NCBI RefSeq assembly: GCF_004001065.1
Contig: NZ_BIML01000005.1
Coordinates: forward strand, 310,001-374,000
DNA from: Paenibacillus xylaniclasticus
GTDB lineage: Bacteria; Bacillota; Bacilli; Paenibacillales; Paenibacillaceae
Reading direction: 5' to 3'
Length of the DNA: 64,000 nucleotides
Within the stretch, counting starts at the first letter, position 1. Every line of letters begins with the position of its first letter. Under the pieces are notes generated by a model, which saw only the letters and a list, made by a program, of their open reading frames with translations, was not told where the DNA came from and made no database searches. A program made the translations under genes and the position numbers. This document shows positions 26,357-33,611 of the stretch, piece after piece.

Positions 26357-26983
26357 CTATCGCGCTCGCCGCCACCGTACGAGAAGTTCAGCCGCTAGCA
26401 GCAGAAGGATGATCGTACTGTACACCGCAGCCGTGTAGCTCGTAGTATACGAAAGTCCGCCCGCCTCTTGCAACAGCTTCGTCAGCAGATGAATGAGAAA
26501 GTTCGTAAACACAAAAGCATAGCTTCTCGTCATCCAATCGCGGTGCGCATTCACCCGTTTCTTCTTGATTGCAATGATAGCCAGAATCGTGAATGCAGGC
26601 CATATCACATTGAGCATATTAAAAGGAATGCTAACCGCCTTGCCCCCCGTCGCATAAGGAGCCATATATCCGGAAGTGAGAGAAATCAGCATGACGGAGA
26701 CCACATACAAGTAACCATTGACGCGATGAAGCTTGCGGTAATTCTTATGGACTGCCGGCAAGAAATTTATGAACCCCGCAATCATGCTCAAGCAGGCGAA
26801 TACGACATGAATTCGCATCACGGGCAGCCAAGCATCCAGATTCAACGGCCGCTTCAGTTCAAGCTTGTGGCTAAGAAACCGCTCCGCCTCCGGATCATGA
26901 ATAAAGTTTGCGAACACTGCATATCCGAGCACGACAACCGCTGATAACGCCAATAACAAGTACGTCTTTCTGTTTCCAGCCAT
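26357..26983 (-). CDS. DUF2306-type membrane protein
   Basis: 208 residues from the ATG at 26983 (GGAAGG upstream), with six hydrophobic segments. The conserved pattern H-R-x-N-G-Y-L-Y (KLHRVNGYLYV) and HRDWMTRSYAF matches the DUF2306 family of small integral membrane proteins, which has conserved histidines reminiscent of haem or quinone proteins but no assigned function. Monocistronic. An imperfect hairpin (26302-26342) lies downstream without a T tract. Confidence 0.75.
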   Translation of the reverse strand: MAGNRKTYLLLALSAVVVLGYAVFANFIHDPEAERFLSHKLELKRPLNLDAWLPVMRIHVVFACLSMIAGFINFLPAVHKNYRKLHRVNGYLYVVSVMLISLTSGYMAPYATGGKAVSIPFNMLNVIWPAFTILAIIAIKKKRVNAHRDWMTRSYAFVFTNFLIHLLTKLLQEAGGLSYTTSYTAAVYSTIILLLLAAELLVRWRRAR

Positions 26984-27099
26984 CCTGCCACCTTCCTTAC
27001 CGTAACACATGTGCAACAGAGCCGGATCATCCGGTATGATTCATTATAAAACAACCGTACTCTGCTTCACCGGATGAATTGTTACGGTTCTCGGACAAG

Positions 27100-27828
27100 C
27101 TATCGCACACACGCCTTCACGATCAGAAAATGAGGATAGGTTAAGAGCCGTTCGAACCAGCGGCTGCACCATTCCCGCGCCTCCGGGTTGTTCAGCAGCT
27201 CCGGGGAGGGCTGCGGCTCGACAATTCGGTCAATCGCGAACCGCTCCGATGTTACGTTAATGATCTCCTGCATGGTTCGCCTATAGAACATCACCTCAAC
27301 CGGTCCCGCTTCTTCCTTGTTCCACACTTCCGAAAGCAGCTCATGGGCAAAATAATCCGGCCGGTCGAGCATCGTATAATCCATAAACGGATGATGAACC
27401 GAGAAGAGCAGTGTACCGCCCGGCTTCAGCACTCGCTGGAACTCCTGGAAAGTCGGCCTCCAGTCATCGATGTAATGGAGCGTCAACGAGCTGACAATCC
27501 AATCGAAGGCACCTGTTGCGAAAGGAAGCTGCTCCGTTAAATCACAAGTGAGCACCTCTGCTCGATCGCTCACCCGCCGCACGCAAGCCTCCACCATGCC
27601 CGGACTGAAATCGACTGCCGTTACACGAGCCCCCAATCCGATTAACTGCTCGGTGTACCATCCCGCCGCACATCCGGCATCCAGCACCGCAAGTCCGTTC
27701 AAATGATGAGGAATAAGCTTCATCATCGCCGGGCGCTCATAGAAGGCATTATGCCCGCTCTTTGTATCCACATGCAGCTCATAGTCTCGGGACAGCTTGT
27801 TGTATACCTCTATTACTTTTTCTTTCAT
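27100..27828 (-). CDS. Class I SAM-dependent methyltransferase
   Basis: About 242 residues; the ATG at 27828 lies six bases after AAGGGGTG. Motif I is VLDAGCAAGWYTEQL, motif II VTAVDFSPGMVE, followed by DWIVSSLTLHYIDDW and LKPGGTLLFSVHHP, typical of the UbiE/Methyltransf_11 group acting on small molecules. It is 14-23 bases downstream of the GNAT gene on the same strand, so the two form a probable operon. Substrate unknown. Confidence 0.87.
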   Translation of the reverse strand: MKEKVIEVYNKLSRDYELHVDTKSGHNAFYERPAMMKLIPHHLNGLAVLDAGCAAGWYTEQLIGLGARVTAVDFSPGMVEACVRRVSDRAEVLTCDLTEQLPFATGAFDWIVSSLTLHYIDDWRPTFQEFQRVLKPGGTLLFSVHHPFMDYTMLDRPDYFAHELLSEVWNKEEAGPVEVMFYRRTMQEIINVTSERFAIDRIVEPQPSPELLNNPEAREWCSRWFERLLTYPHFLIVKACVR

Positions 27829-27851
27829 TAGCATCACCCCTTGCCCGCAAG

Positions 27852-28392
27852 TTATTCCCTTATGAAACGGAATACGAGCATATCGTCTTCTGTCTGACGC
27901 GTTGCAATCTGCTCGGTATAACGTCCACCCGTAACGTTAGCAAGCGTCTTGCGCCAGAATCCGATTGCACGCCCATTACGTTCTGTCCTGTTGGTATGCA
28001 CTTCCCATTGCCCCGGCGGCAGCAGCCCAATCACTTGTCTCACCGCCTCCTCTCCTACCCCTTGCCCCCGATACTGACGCATTAGGAAGAACTCGTTCAA
28101 ATAGTAGTCGGTGTAGTCCTGACAAGGCAGATATGGCGCGGTTGCTACAAAGACAAGTCCTGCCGGCAGTCCGTCTACCCTAATCAAATAAGGAAAAAGA
28201 ACACCCGGCTTCTCCCACCATATATCGAACACGCGGTTCTGCTCGGCCAACGTCCGCGTATCATCCTCCTCAAAGACGCCATACCGGTTCGTCTTGCGCT
28301 CCCACACTTCGGCTAAATCATGCAAATAAAGAGGATATATTATTGATAATAAATTTGTTTTCCACACAGGATAACTGAACCTCTACCTGCAT
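27852..28392 (-). pseudogene. GNAT-family N-acetyltransferase, apparently frameshifted near its N-terminus
   Basis: The main frame (27852-28367) holds a GNAT domain with the acetyl-CoA loop QYRGQGVGEEA and a late RNGRAIGFWRKT. Its only start is a GTG without ribosome site, after an in-frame TAG. A different frame starts at ATG 28392 behind GAGGGAGAG and encodes MQVEVQLSCVENKFIINNI before stopping at 28318; that is exactly the expected N-terminus, which should join YPLYLHDLAEVWERKTNRYG. A one-base loss around 28331-28345 (an ATAT/AAT-rich stretch) would explain both. Intact, it would be a ~180-residue acetyltransferase of unknown substrate. Confidence 0.7.
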
Positions 28393-28462
28393 ACCTATCA
28401 TCTCTCCCTCTCTTATTTCAAGTTGGTTGAGGAAATCCTGGGTATAAGTATACAGGTAGAGG
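28380..28462. repeat. 15-bp inverted repeat flanking the acetyltransferase ribosome site
   Basis: CCTCTACCTGCATAC (28380-28394) and GTATACAGGTAGAGG (28448-28462) match at 14 of 15 positions over a 53-base spacer. On the minus-strand transcript the 3' arm contains the ATG at 28392, so the start codon could be hidden in a hairpin whose loop holds the ribosome site. Confidence 0.55.
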
Positions 28463-28537
28463 CTGTCACGATTATAGGCAAAAAATAAATATAAGCTTAC
28501 ATCACATAAGCAATTGACCCTTTACAATTGTTAATTG

Positions 28538-29389
28538 TCACGTCAGCCGCTTATACTCCTCCTTGTAAATCGCATCCACCTTTTCTAACACTCGGTTCAT
28601 ATGCTCCGTATACTTCAGCTTCGCCGGTCGGCCCTTCTGCAAGAAAGCTCCGTTCAAGCTGCTGTACGGACCAAATGCCGCATCGTAGAGCAACGAAGCT
28701 CCTTTGCTGGGTGGAGCGAACATATACTTCATAATCGGCTTCAGATAGAAGGGCAACCCTGATCGGCGGCCCTTGCGGGCCGTGTTGTTCCCGCCAGGAT
28801 CGGCGCTCCGAATCGTAATTCCTTCCGGTTCAACATGCGGCGCGATGGCCTGAGTCCATAACGACAGTGCAAGCTTGGTCGAAGCATAAGGTCCGAACAG
28901 CTTGCGAAACTTCGCCGGACGCTCCAGCGTATCGGGGTCGAATGAACGTAAGGTAGCGAAAGCGCCTGAGGACGTATTAATGACCGTTCGGTGCGTTCCC
29001 CGAAGCAGCAGTTCCTTCAGTTCCATAAAAATAATATAAGGCGCAACCGTCTGCAGCTCATAATGCATTTCGCGACCCTGCCGTGAGTAGTGCAGCTCGG
29101 CAAGACTTCCGCCGGCGTTATTGAATAAAGCGTCAATTCTCGTCTCACTTCCTTGAATAGCGGTAAGTGCCCGCTTTAGCTCCCGGAAGTCCGTCATATC
29201 CGCCCGATACTCCCTGAGACTGCCGCTTCGTACGGCTTGCTGAATAGGTCCTTCATCAGCCCAAATTGCCGACCGATTAAGTGCCACGACATGCCACCCT
29301 TCGGACAGTAACCGACGGGCCAATTCCAATCCTATACCGCTGCTTGCTCCTGTAATGAACGCCGTGCGCGGCCTTGAATCTAATCGCAT
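28538..29389 (-). CDS. SDR-family oxidoreductase under MerR-type control
   Basis: About 283 residues from the ATG at 29389, with GGAGG upstream. Cofactor motif TGASSGIG, NNAGGSL, a Ser region (NTSSGAF) and YASTK as catalytic Tyr-x3-Lys, with retinol-dehydrogenase/protochlorophyllide-like length. It is divergent from a MerR gene, and its promoter at 29441-29471 has the 19-base spacer typical of MerR activation. It is therefore probably the MerR target, perhaps a detoxifying carbonyl reductase (inference). Confidence 0.85.
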   Translation of the reverse strand: MRLDSRPRTAFITGASSGIGLELARRLLSEGWHVVALNRSAIWADEGPIQQAVRSGSLREYRADMTDFRELKRALTAIQGSETRIDALFNNAGGSLAELHYSRQGREMHYELQTVAPYIIFMELKELLLRGTHRTVINTSSGAFATLRSFDPDTLERPAKFRKLFGPYASTKLALSLWTQAIAPHVEPEGITIRSADPGGNNTARKGRRSGLPFYLKPIMKYMFAPPSKGASLLYDAAFGPYSSLNGAFLQKGRPAKLKYTEHMNRVLEKVDAIYKEEYKRLT

Positions 29390-29440
29390 TACGCCTTCCT
29401 CCATCCTTATTGGATCGTTGAATTTAGTTGTATTGCGACC

Positions 29441-29471
29441 AGTCTACAAGCTGGAGTCGGCTTCAAGTCAA
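29441..29471 (-). promoter_or_regulatory. MerR-type promoter/operator of the SDR gene
   Basis: On the minus strand TTGACT (29471-29466), a 19-base spacer and TAGACT (29446-29441). The spacer contains CTTGAAG-CCGA-CTCCAGC, nearly the same dyad as in the divergent merR promoter. Confidence 0.7.
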
Positions 29472-29488
29472 GCGGATCAGCAGCAGCA

Positions 29489-29519
29489 TTGACTTGGAGC
29501 CCACTCCAAGATATACGAT
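29489..29519 (+). promoter_or_regulatory. MerR-type promoter/operator of merR
   Basis: TTGACT (29489-29494), a 19-base spacer and TACGAT (29514-29519). The perfect dyad CTTGGAG-CCCA-CTCCAAG (29493-29510) fills the spacer, the standard MerR arrangement. Confidence 0.75.
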
Positions 29520-29551
29520 AATACTAATAAAATCACAGGGGGGCTGCGGCA

Positions 29552-29986
29552 ATGAACGAGCCGATTACCTACACGATTAAAGGAGCAGCGATTGAGACAG
29601 GACTTACAGAGGATACCATTCGGTACTATGAGAGGATTGGCCTGCTGACCCGAGCGGAGCGCAAACCGAACCGTCACCGCGTATATCGGCAGGAGGATGT
29701 AGAGACGATGAAAAAAATTACTTGCTTCCGCAAAACCGGAATGTCTCTGGAAAGCATTAAGCCCTACTTACAATTATCGCGCGGCGCCGATCTAAACGAG
29801 CATCCCGAGCTATACGCAATGATGGAGGAACATAAGCGTAAGCTCGAGAACCAGATCGCTTCCCTGCTGCAAATTATAGATTTCCTCGATCACCAGCTGA
29901 GACCCATTCCTGATCGTAACAGAAGCGAGGCTTGCACATTAGCAGAGCCAGAGAAACGGCCGCCCGATCCGCGGTTTACAATATAG
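29552..29986 (+). CDS. MerR-family transcriptional regulator
   Basis: 144 residues. The N-terminal MerR winged helix is clear (TIKGAAIETGLTEDTIRYYE, then RIGLLTRAERKPNRHRVYR), followed by a coiled-coil dimerisation helix (residues ~85-120, MMEEHKRKLENQIASLLQII). No C-terminal metal-binding cysteines are in the right place, so it resembles the organic-inducer subgroup (AdhR/YraB-like) known to respond to aldehydes. It probably controls itself and the divergent SDR gene through the twin operators. Confidence 0.88.
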   Translation: MNEPITYTIKGAAIETGLTEDTIRYYERIGLLTRAERKPNRHRVYRQEDVETMKKITCFRKTGMSLESIKPYLQLSRGADLNEHPELYAMMEEHKRKLENQIASLLQIIDFLDHQLRPIPDRNRSEACTLAEPEKRPPDPRFTI

Positions 29987-29997
29987 AAGCCGATAAG

Positions 29998-30024
29998 AAA
30001 AAGACGCCCGAGGGGCGCCTTTCT
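29998..30024. terminator. Bidirectional terminator between merR and the YceI gene
   Basis: AAAG-CGCCC / GGGCG-CTTT stem (30000-30022) between convergent genes, with T- or A-rich flanks on both sides (TTTCTC; AAAAA). Confidence 0.65.
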
Positions 30025-30047
30025 CTTGACTATTTTACTACCATCCA

Positions 30048-30770
30048 TTATGCCTCATGCTTTTCAAGTACAAGCTCCACCTGCACCGTAAATTCGTTCT
30101 CGGTCTCCAGGACGACCGTATGCGGGTTCGTCATCCCGAAGTCGGCGAACGTCACCATCGTCTTACCCGAGAGAAGCAGCTGTCCATTCTTGTACATCGC
30201 GTTCGAGTCAAACGTCACTTCCTTGTCTTGCCCTCTAATATTCAGAACACCTGTCATCGTAAGCGGCACGGAGGTACCCTCTGTCCACTCCGACGGCAAT
30301 GCAGAGAACGATCGAGCCTTAAAAGTCGCCTGCGGAAATTTCGTGACCGCCAGCAGATCGTCACGTTCCTTGACGTGCTCATCTCTCGTGCTGTTGCCAG
30401 AATCGAGAGCGTTAAGATCAACAATCCCCTCTCCTGTCATCGCTGCTGCATCATTCAAATCGACATTCCATGAGCCCGTTACCGCCTCGTCTACGAAGTT
30501 AACGGTCGATTTCGATGTCGTAACCGACCAGTATACTTTGGAGCCGTCGGCAATATGCCACATCCCGTTCAGCTTATCGGCTGGCACCGCCACATCTGCA
30601 GACGATGAGGCTTCTCCGGCTTTGTCCGCCTCCGTCCCCTCATTAGGAGCGATTACCGATTCAATCTCCACGTTATTGCCGACGAATCGGTCAAACCACA
30701 TATAACCACCCACACCGATTACGCAAACTGCAATAACAACTGACAACCAGACAACCTGCTTCTTTGTCAT
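30048..30770 (-). CDS. YceI-like domain protein, membrane-anchored
   Basis: 240 residues. An N-terminal hydrophobic helix (residues 7-27) anchors it outside the membrane; a low-complexity linker (residues 38-65) precedes a YceI-like beta-barrel (KVYWSVTTSKSTVNFVDEAV to the C-terminus). YceI proteins are lipocalin-like barrels that bind isoprenoid or other apolar ligands; some respond to stress. No signal peptidase site is convincing, so it probably stays tethered. It is divergent from a two-component system that may regulate it (inference). Confidence 0.83.
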   Translation of the reverse strand: MTKKQVVWLSVVIAVCVIGVGGYMWFDRFVGNNVEIESVIAPNEGTEADKAGEASSSADVAVPADKLNGMWHIADGSKVYWSVTTSKSTVNFVDEAVTGSWNVDLNDAAAMTGEGIVDLNALDSGNSTRDEHVKERDDLLAVTKFPQATFKARSFSALPSEWTEGTSVPLTMTGVLNIRGQDKEVTFDSNAMYKNGQLLLSGKTMVTFADFGMTNPHTVVLETENEFTVQVELVLEKHEA

Positions 30771-30867
30771 TATTTATCCCCCCTTCCACTCTTCAGATGG
30801 CACTTGCATGACCATTGTAACAGGCGAATATGTCGGGCATGTGTCGAAATGTAGGAAATGAGTTTAA

Positions 30868-30896
30868 TATACATTAAGAGGGTGGACTGTTATAAT
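30868..30896 (+). promoter_or_regulatory. Predicted promoter of the two-component operon
   Basis: TATACA (30868-30873), 17 bases, TATAAT (30891-30896), 34 bases before the TTG start of the response regulator gene. Confidence 0.5.
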
Positions 30897-30929
30897 TTTC
30901 ATCGAAATGTTTGAAAGGAGCTATCTCGC

Positions 30930-31613
30930 TTGAAGCCGATTCTGGTTGTAGAAGACGAACCCGCCATCGCACGCGTACTATCCGCCTACCTGCGTCGGGC
31001 CGGCTTCTGCGTTATACTCGCTTCCGATGGTCGGAAAGCACTTGAATTATTCGCGCAGGAGTCCCCTGCCCTTGTTCTTCTTGATGTCATGCTGCCTCAT
31101 ATCGACGGCTGGGAAGTGCTGCGCCGTATACGAGAGACGAGCAGCTGCCCCATTATTATGCTGACCGTTCGCGACGGGATTGACGACAGGTTGTCCGGAT
31201 TGAACGGCGGGGCCGATGATTATATGTCTAAGCCATTTATCCCCGAGGAGGTCATCGCAAGGGTGCATGCGGTGCTCCGTCGTCCATTGCAATGGACGGA
31301 CGGAAGCAGACTATGCCACTTCGGCCGCTTAAGCATCGACTTCCTTAGTCAGCGCGTTACGATCAACGGCGCTGAAGTTACCTTAATGCCCCGTGATATG
31401 GCCGTGCTTCTCTACCTGGCGGAGCATCCGAACCGGGTCTTCACGCGTGCGCAGCTAATCGAAAACGTTTGGGGAACCGACTACGAAGGAAGCGACCGAG
31501 CGGTCGATTTATCGATCAAGCGAATCCGGCAGACCTTGTCACACTGGCCTGCAGAGGAAGGCGAAATTCGGACTCTAAGAGGAACGGGGTATCAATTTTG
31601 GATCGCAAACTGA
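30930..31613 (+). CDS. OmpR/PhoB-family response regulator
   Basis: 227 residues. The receiver domain (1-115) has the acidic pocket VVEDEP, phosphoacceptor Asp in LVLLDVMLP and Lys in YMSKPF; a winged-helix effector domain fills 130-225 (AEHPNRVFTRAQLIENVWG, then IKRIRQTL). The start is TTG at 30930 behind AAAGGAG. The stop overlaps the start of the histidine kinase gene by 16 bases, so the two are translationally coupled. Targets are not evident. Confidence 0.92.
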   Translation: MKPILVVEDEPAIARVLSAYLRRAGFCVILASDGRKALELFAQESPALVLLDVMLPHIDGWEVLRRIRETSSCPIIMLTVRDGIDDRLSGLNGGADDYMSKPFIPEEVIARVHAVLRRPLQWTDGSRLCHFGRLSIDFLSQRVTINGAEVTLMPRDMAVLLYLAEHPNRVFTRAQLIENVWGTDYEGSDRAVDLSIKRIRQTLSHWPAEEGEIRTLRGTGYQFWIAN

Positions 31614-33010
31614 AGCAGACCTCGATTTTGTCCTATTGGACCTTAAGATATTTTATTATCCTCTTCACCGTGCTGATTACGCTTGCTGTCGCTGTCGTCT
31701 GGTGGACGAACCGCGCAACGATGGACAGCCGTCAGCAGACGGCTGAGAGGCTCGCCCAAGAGATCGCCCGTCATCTTCATTCGGTCAACGGCACGATTCT
31801 AATTCCGCCCAACATGGACGAAATCATTGATCGAAGGGTCTGGCTCATCGAGAACGGGGCCAAATTGTGCGTCATCATCACCGATAAGGACGGCAAGCTC
31901 CTGTACTCGAACGAATCCATCACGCAAGCCGACCTCTCTTCAAGATTGAACGATAAGCTGAACAAATCACTCGTACCCGGTTATCGTGCAGTTACCGCTC
32001 CGATTCTATATAACGGCGGCAAAATCGGTCAAGTCGCCCTGCTGCACCCGGTCGAGTCGCTAATCCAGCGCCCTGAATTCCAATGGGCGCTTATTCTACT
32101 GCTCGTCAGCTTAGCTACGCTCGGCTGGCTGATGATATATTTGCTCGCCAGGAAGCTGGCCCGGCCAATACGTAACGTCGCATCGGCTGCCCGCGAAATC
32201 AGTCTGGGCCGCTACGACATCGAGCTCAGCGCTAATCCTAAGGAGCGTGAGCTGGGTGAGCTTGTCATATCATTCAAAGAAATGGCCAGCAAGCTGAAGC
32301 AATTGGAGCATTCCCGTAATTTCATGCTAGCCGGCCTGACGCATGAGCTGAAGACACCCGTCACTTCAGCGAAGGGACTCATTCACGCGGTCAAGGAGAA
32401 GGTTGTTCAAGACGATGAAGCAGACGAATTTCTGGACATTGCTCTGCAGGAAACCAGCAGGCTGGAGAGAATGATTACCGACCTGCTCGATTATAATGCG
32501 TTGGCTGCTGGTCTGGTCACCGTTAGAAGGTGTCGACTCGATACAGCTGTGCTTCTGCCCGAAATTGTGTATCAATGGACGCTTCATCAGGACGAAGGCG
32601 TCTGCGAGCCTGTGTTTTCGATGCCTCGCCAACAGGTTGAGGTCGAAGGCGACCCTCTGCGCATTCAACAAATTATCGTCAATTTGCTCAATAACAGCGC
32701 TCAATCCAAGCATCCTGACCGACTACTGCGAATTACGATCAGCGTGCAGGAACGAGAGGACGGATATGCGGATATTCTCGTATGTGATAACGGCACCGGT
32801 ATTCCCCCTTCTGAGCAGCCTCTTGTGTTCGAGCGATTCTTCCGGGGAGAAAGCAAGAAGCAGAGCGTACGCGGACTTGGCTTGGGACTTGCGTTCAGTA
32901 AGCTGCTGGCACAAGCGCAACAAGGGGATCTCATCTTGCAGGAAAGCTCAGAGAATGGTACCTCCTTCCTGTTAAGGCTGCCTAGTGAAATTCAATTTTA
33001 TGTTAATTAG
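31598..33010 (+). CDS. Sensor histidine kinase
   Basis: 470 residues from the TTG at 31598. It has two transmembrane helices (residues ~14-36 and ~160-185) around an extracellular sensor domain of about 120 residues, then HAMP, HisKA with the phosphoacceptor His in LTHELKTPVTSAKG, and HATPase_c (N box NLLNNSAQS, G1 DNGTGIP, G2 GLGLGLAF). It phosphorylates the coupled response regulator. The signal is unknown. The gene marks the left edge of the AT-rich bacteriocin island, with no regulatory link shown. Confidence 0.92.
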   Translation: MDRKLKQTSILSYWTLRYFIILFTVLITLAVAVVWWTNRATMDSRQQTAERLAQEIARHLHSVNGTILIPPNMDEIIDRRVWLIENGAKLCVIITDKDGKLLYSNESITQADLSSRLNDKLNKSLVPGYRAVTAPILYNGGKIGQVALLHPVESLIQRPEFQWALILLLVSLATLGWLMIYLLARKLARPIRNVASAAREISLGRYDIELSANPKERELGELVISFKEMASKLKQLEHSRNFMLAGLTHELKTPVTSAKGLIHAVKEKVVQDDEADEFLDIALQETSRLERMITDLLDYNALAAGLVTVRRCRLDTAVLLPEIVYQWTLHQDEGVCEPVFSMPRQQVEVEGDPLRIQQIIVNLLNNSAQSKHPDRLLRITISVQEREDGYADILVCDNGTGIPPSEQPLVFERFFRGESKKQSVRGLGLGLAFSKLLAQAQQGDLILQESSENGTSFLLRLPSEIQFYVN

Positions 33011-33183
33011 TTATTTTCCAGGATGATTGCACTAATGTAAATCGAGTTAAAGTCATGCGTCCTTTATTATAAATAGTTTTCTTATTAGTACAATAGACAC
33101 AATTTAACTTATATTATTTACACTACAAAAATTGGTATATTTACTCAGGAATAACGGCATCTGTCATAGGGGAGGAATAAATA

Positions 33184-33495
33184 ATGAACAACAGCAAACG
33201 TGCATTTGTTACACTTCTAACAATTGTAATTTTCGCATTAACCGCAGTAGCGGTTTCAGCTGGACCAATAGCAGGGGGAGACCTATGGTATGACGGAGGT
33301 CAAACCGGTACCTATGTCTATTCGAGTGTTTATGATCACAAACCAGACGATAATAAATATTACGATGTGAAAGCTAGCGTAAAAGTATGCTCTTCCGTTA
33401 CAACTTCGGGATGGCTGCCAGATAGCGCATATGCATCTGCAGATAGAAGCTTCTGGTGTAACGAAACATCCTACTATGATTACCGGTCTAGATAA
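33184..33495 (+). CDS. Lactococcin 972-family bacteriocin-like precursor
   Basis: 103 residues behind a strong GGGGAGG site. A signal peptide (1-26, AVAVSA then GPIAGG) precedes a ~77-residue mature part that fits the lactococcin-972 pattern: GG.LWYDGG, VYSSVYDH, ASVKV, SGW, a basic/Ser stretch, and a final N-x-x-x-YYDYR. Lactococcin 972 blocks septum formation by binding lipid II. Two cysteines (in KVCSS and FWCNE) could form a disulfide, which the prototype lacks as I recall. The next genes encode the usual membrane partner and ABC ATPase, strengthening the call. Base composition is far more AT-rich than the flanks. Confidence 0.75.
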   Translation: MNNSKRAFVTLLTIVIFALTAVAVSAGPIAGGDLWYDGGQTGTYVYSSVYDHKPDDNKYYDVKASVKVCSSVTTSGWLPDSAYASADRSFWCNETSYYDYRSR

Positions 33496-33611
33496 TTTTC
33501 GTCTATAACCACTAGCCTTAATTAATTTATTCAATAGAAGATGCCGTTCTTCTTCCCTAAATGCTCAAGCAGTGCTCTCTTCACTTACATTGCTCATACA
33601 AGGTGGAACAT

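Noticed and set aside
33572-33611. GTG 33572 as true start of the bacteriocin membrane protein
   Set aside because: No ribosome site and an unconserved 15-residue lead; the AAGGTGG-ATG signal 40 bases downstream is much better but out of frame.
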